Below, piece by piece: positions 37,627-37,983 of a stretch of 37,983 nucleotides of DNA (its first letter is position 1; every line of letters starts with the position of its first letter). The stretch is taken from IMG/VR virus record IMGVR_UViG_3300027365_000460, positions 1-37,983 of that record. One strand, 5' to 3'. Under the pieces are notes generated by a model. It saw only the letters and a program-made list of their open reading frames with translations. It made no database searches and was not told where the DNA came from. This DNA is from a virus. The position numbers and the translations under genes were made by a program.

Positions 37627-37876
37627 CTCGTACGGTGCGGCCTGCAAGCCTATTTTCGGACGTCAACCTGGACGGCTCTGAAATCAACAATTTCCGCACC
37701 GATAAATTTACAACAAACAGCCTTTAAACCGCTTTTTAAAAGGCGTTGAGCAAATCCGGCATTTAAACGCAGCGTGTCGCTAACCTCTGGATTCTGTAAA
37801 AAAGTTTGTGACACAGCCTCAACCGAACCAAAACAGAGGGGCATCGTCGCGCACAGCGTCACGACTAGCTTTACTC

Positions 37877-37908
37877 AGATTCTCCCGCATGATTTTAGAT
37901 TCTCCCGC
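37877..37908 (-). repeat. Direct repeat AGATTCTCCCGC, candidate transposase end sites
   Basis: The 12-mer occurs at 37877-37888 and 37897-37908, 20 bases apart, about two helical turns, directly inside the AAACTGAAAC motif (37909-37918) of the proposed left end. Spaced sites of this kind at Mu ends bind MuA. Read inward the motif is GCGGGAGAATCT, with some likeness to CGGGAGGAC near the Mu left end. Confidence 0.5.
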
Positions 37909-37955
37909 GTTTCAGTTTCACTGCACTGGTGATTTAATCTAGGTGACCCGTTACA
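37909..37955 (-). other. Probable phage left end (terminal TGTA)
   Basis: Read inward on the minus strand the proposed end starts TGTAACGGGTCACC at 37955 and reaches AAACTGAAAC 37 bases in, the same arrangement as at 47-93. The element would then be 37909 bp, in the usual Mu size range. A TG at 37925 is an alternative terminus. Confidence 0.45.
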
Positions 37956-37983
37956 CGTTGTGGGAAGGCGATGACGATATCAT
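37956..37983. other. Flank outside the proposed phage left end
   Basis: 28 bases beyond the proposed terminus. Too short to assign; probably host DNA. Its first five bases (CGTTG) do not duplicate those before the other end. Confidence 0.3.

Larger units (their letters stand above)
37588..37954. other. Phage left-end region without a confident gene
   Basis: The end between the repressor and the proposed terminus. It holds a perfect 10-bp AT palindrome (37604-37626), an A/T-rich stretch with CGCTTTTTAAAAGGCG (37730-37745), and the repeated AGATTCTCCCGC (37877, 37897). A minus-strand GTG frame at 37862 (70 codons) has no ribosome site. In Mu the same region holds transposase sites and no gene. 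Confidence 0.45.

Noticed and set aside
37650-37862. A 70-codon minus-strand gene at the phage left end
   Set aside because: GTG start without a ribosome site, unusual composition, and it lies in the region of transposase sites; kept as part of the end region.
66-37925. TGCA termini at 66 and 37925 as the phage ends
   Set aside because: Both start TGCA and the first resembles the Mu right end, but the shared AAACTGAAAC lies 18 and 7 bases in, against a symmetric 37 and 37 for the TGTA pair; flanks do not match either.

Overview
This window is an almost complete transposable (Mu-like) bacteriophage or prophage, carried in reverse orientation so that nearly all genes read on the minus strand. 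Transcription runs from the immunity and transposition end at high coordinates to the tail end at low coordinates. Head genes of Mu type (I, Z, T, F, G, gp29-like portal, gp28-like terminase), an A/B transposition pair, Ner, GemA and a Mor/C-type activator place it with the Mu-like phages. The tail genes (long tape measure, G/GT frameshift pair, tail tube, a 1972-residue J-like tip protein) are those of a flexible non-contractile tail, as in transposable siphophages such as D3112 and B3. Base composition is close to balanced. I infer a gammaproteobacterial host and cannot name the genus.

Layout. 1-104: short flank, probable phage right end (TGTA at 47) and a terminator. 105-3711: a complete diversity-generating retroelement (DGR): small gene, reverse transcriptase, template repeat, avd, a GATA-loop hairpin, and the diversified tail gene. 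3708-15835: tail tip, peptidase, hub and distal tail proteins, tape measure, chaperones, tail tube. 15825-19700: tail terminator, connectors, capsid, decoration protein, protease/scaffold. 19701-19967: central non-coding gap between G and I, the place where Mu carries its strong gyrase site. 19968-26653: morphogenesis, portal, terminase. 26653-28147: lysis genes. 28148-28303: late leader and probable late promoter. 28276-33123: middle/early regulatory genes, interrupted by three intercistronic hammerhead ribozymes. 33160-36630: MuB ATPase, MuA transposase, a small ORF, Ner. 36640-36729: divergent control region. 36730-37587: the only plus-strand gene, the repressor. 37588-37955: phage left end with candidate transposase sites. 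37956-37983: flank.

How it fits together. The repressor and Ner act at the divergent control region and set lysogeny against early transcription. Early genes supply transposition, regulators and finally the Mor-like activator. A 32-bp sequence containing a TTTAAT -10-like hexamer recurs at the end of the activator gene (before lysis genes) and just before gene I, so it is a good candidate for the activator-dependent late promoters, matching Mu Plys and PI. The late operon builds a Mu-type head and a lambda/GTA-like tail whose terminal tip gene is diversified by the DGR.

The most interesting points are: three copies of a sequence with the complete hammerhead ribozyme core, each starting at the stop codon of an early gene, two of them flanking an AT-richer orphan gene; a complete DGR with 12 of 24 template adenines replaced; an A_AAA_AAC slippery site exactly at the gpG stop; a repressor whose S24 peptidase active-site Ser and Lys are replaced; and a zinc-protease-like HELGH motif at the C-terminus of the MuF protein.
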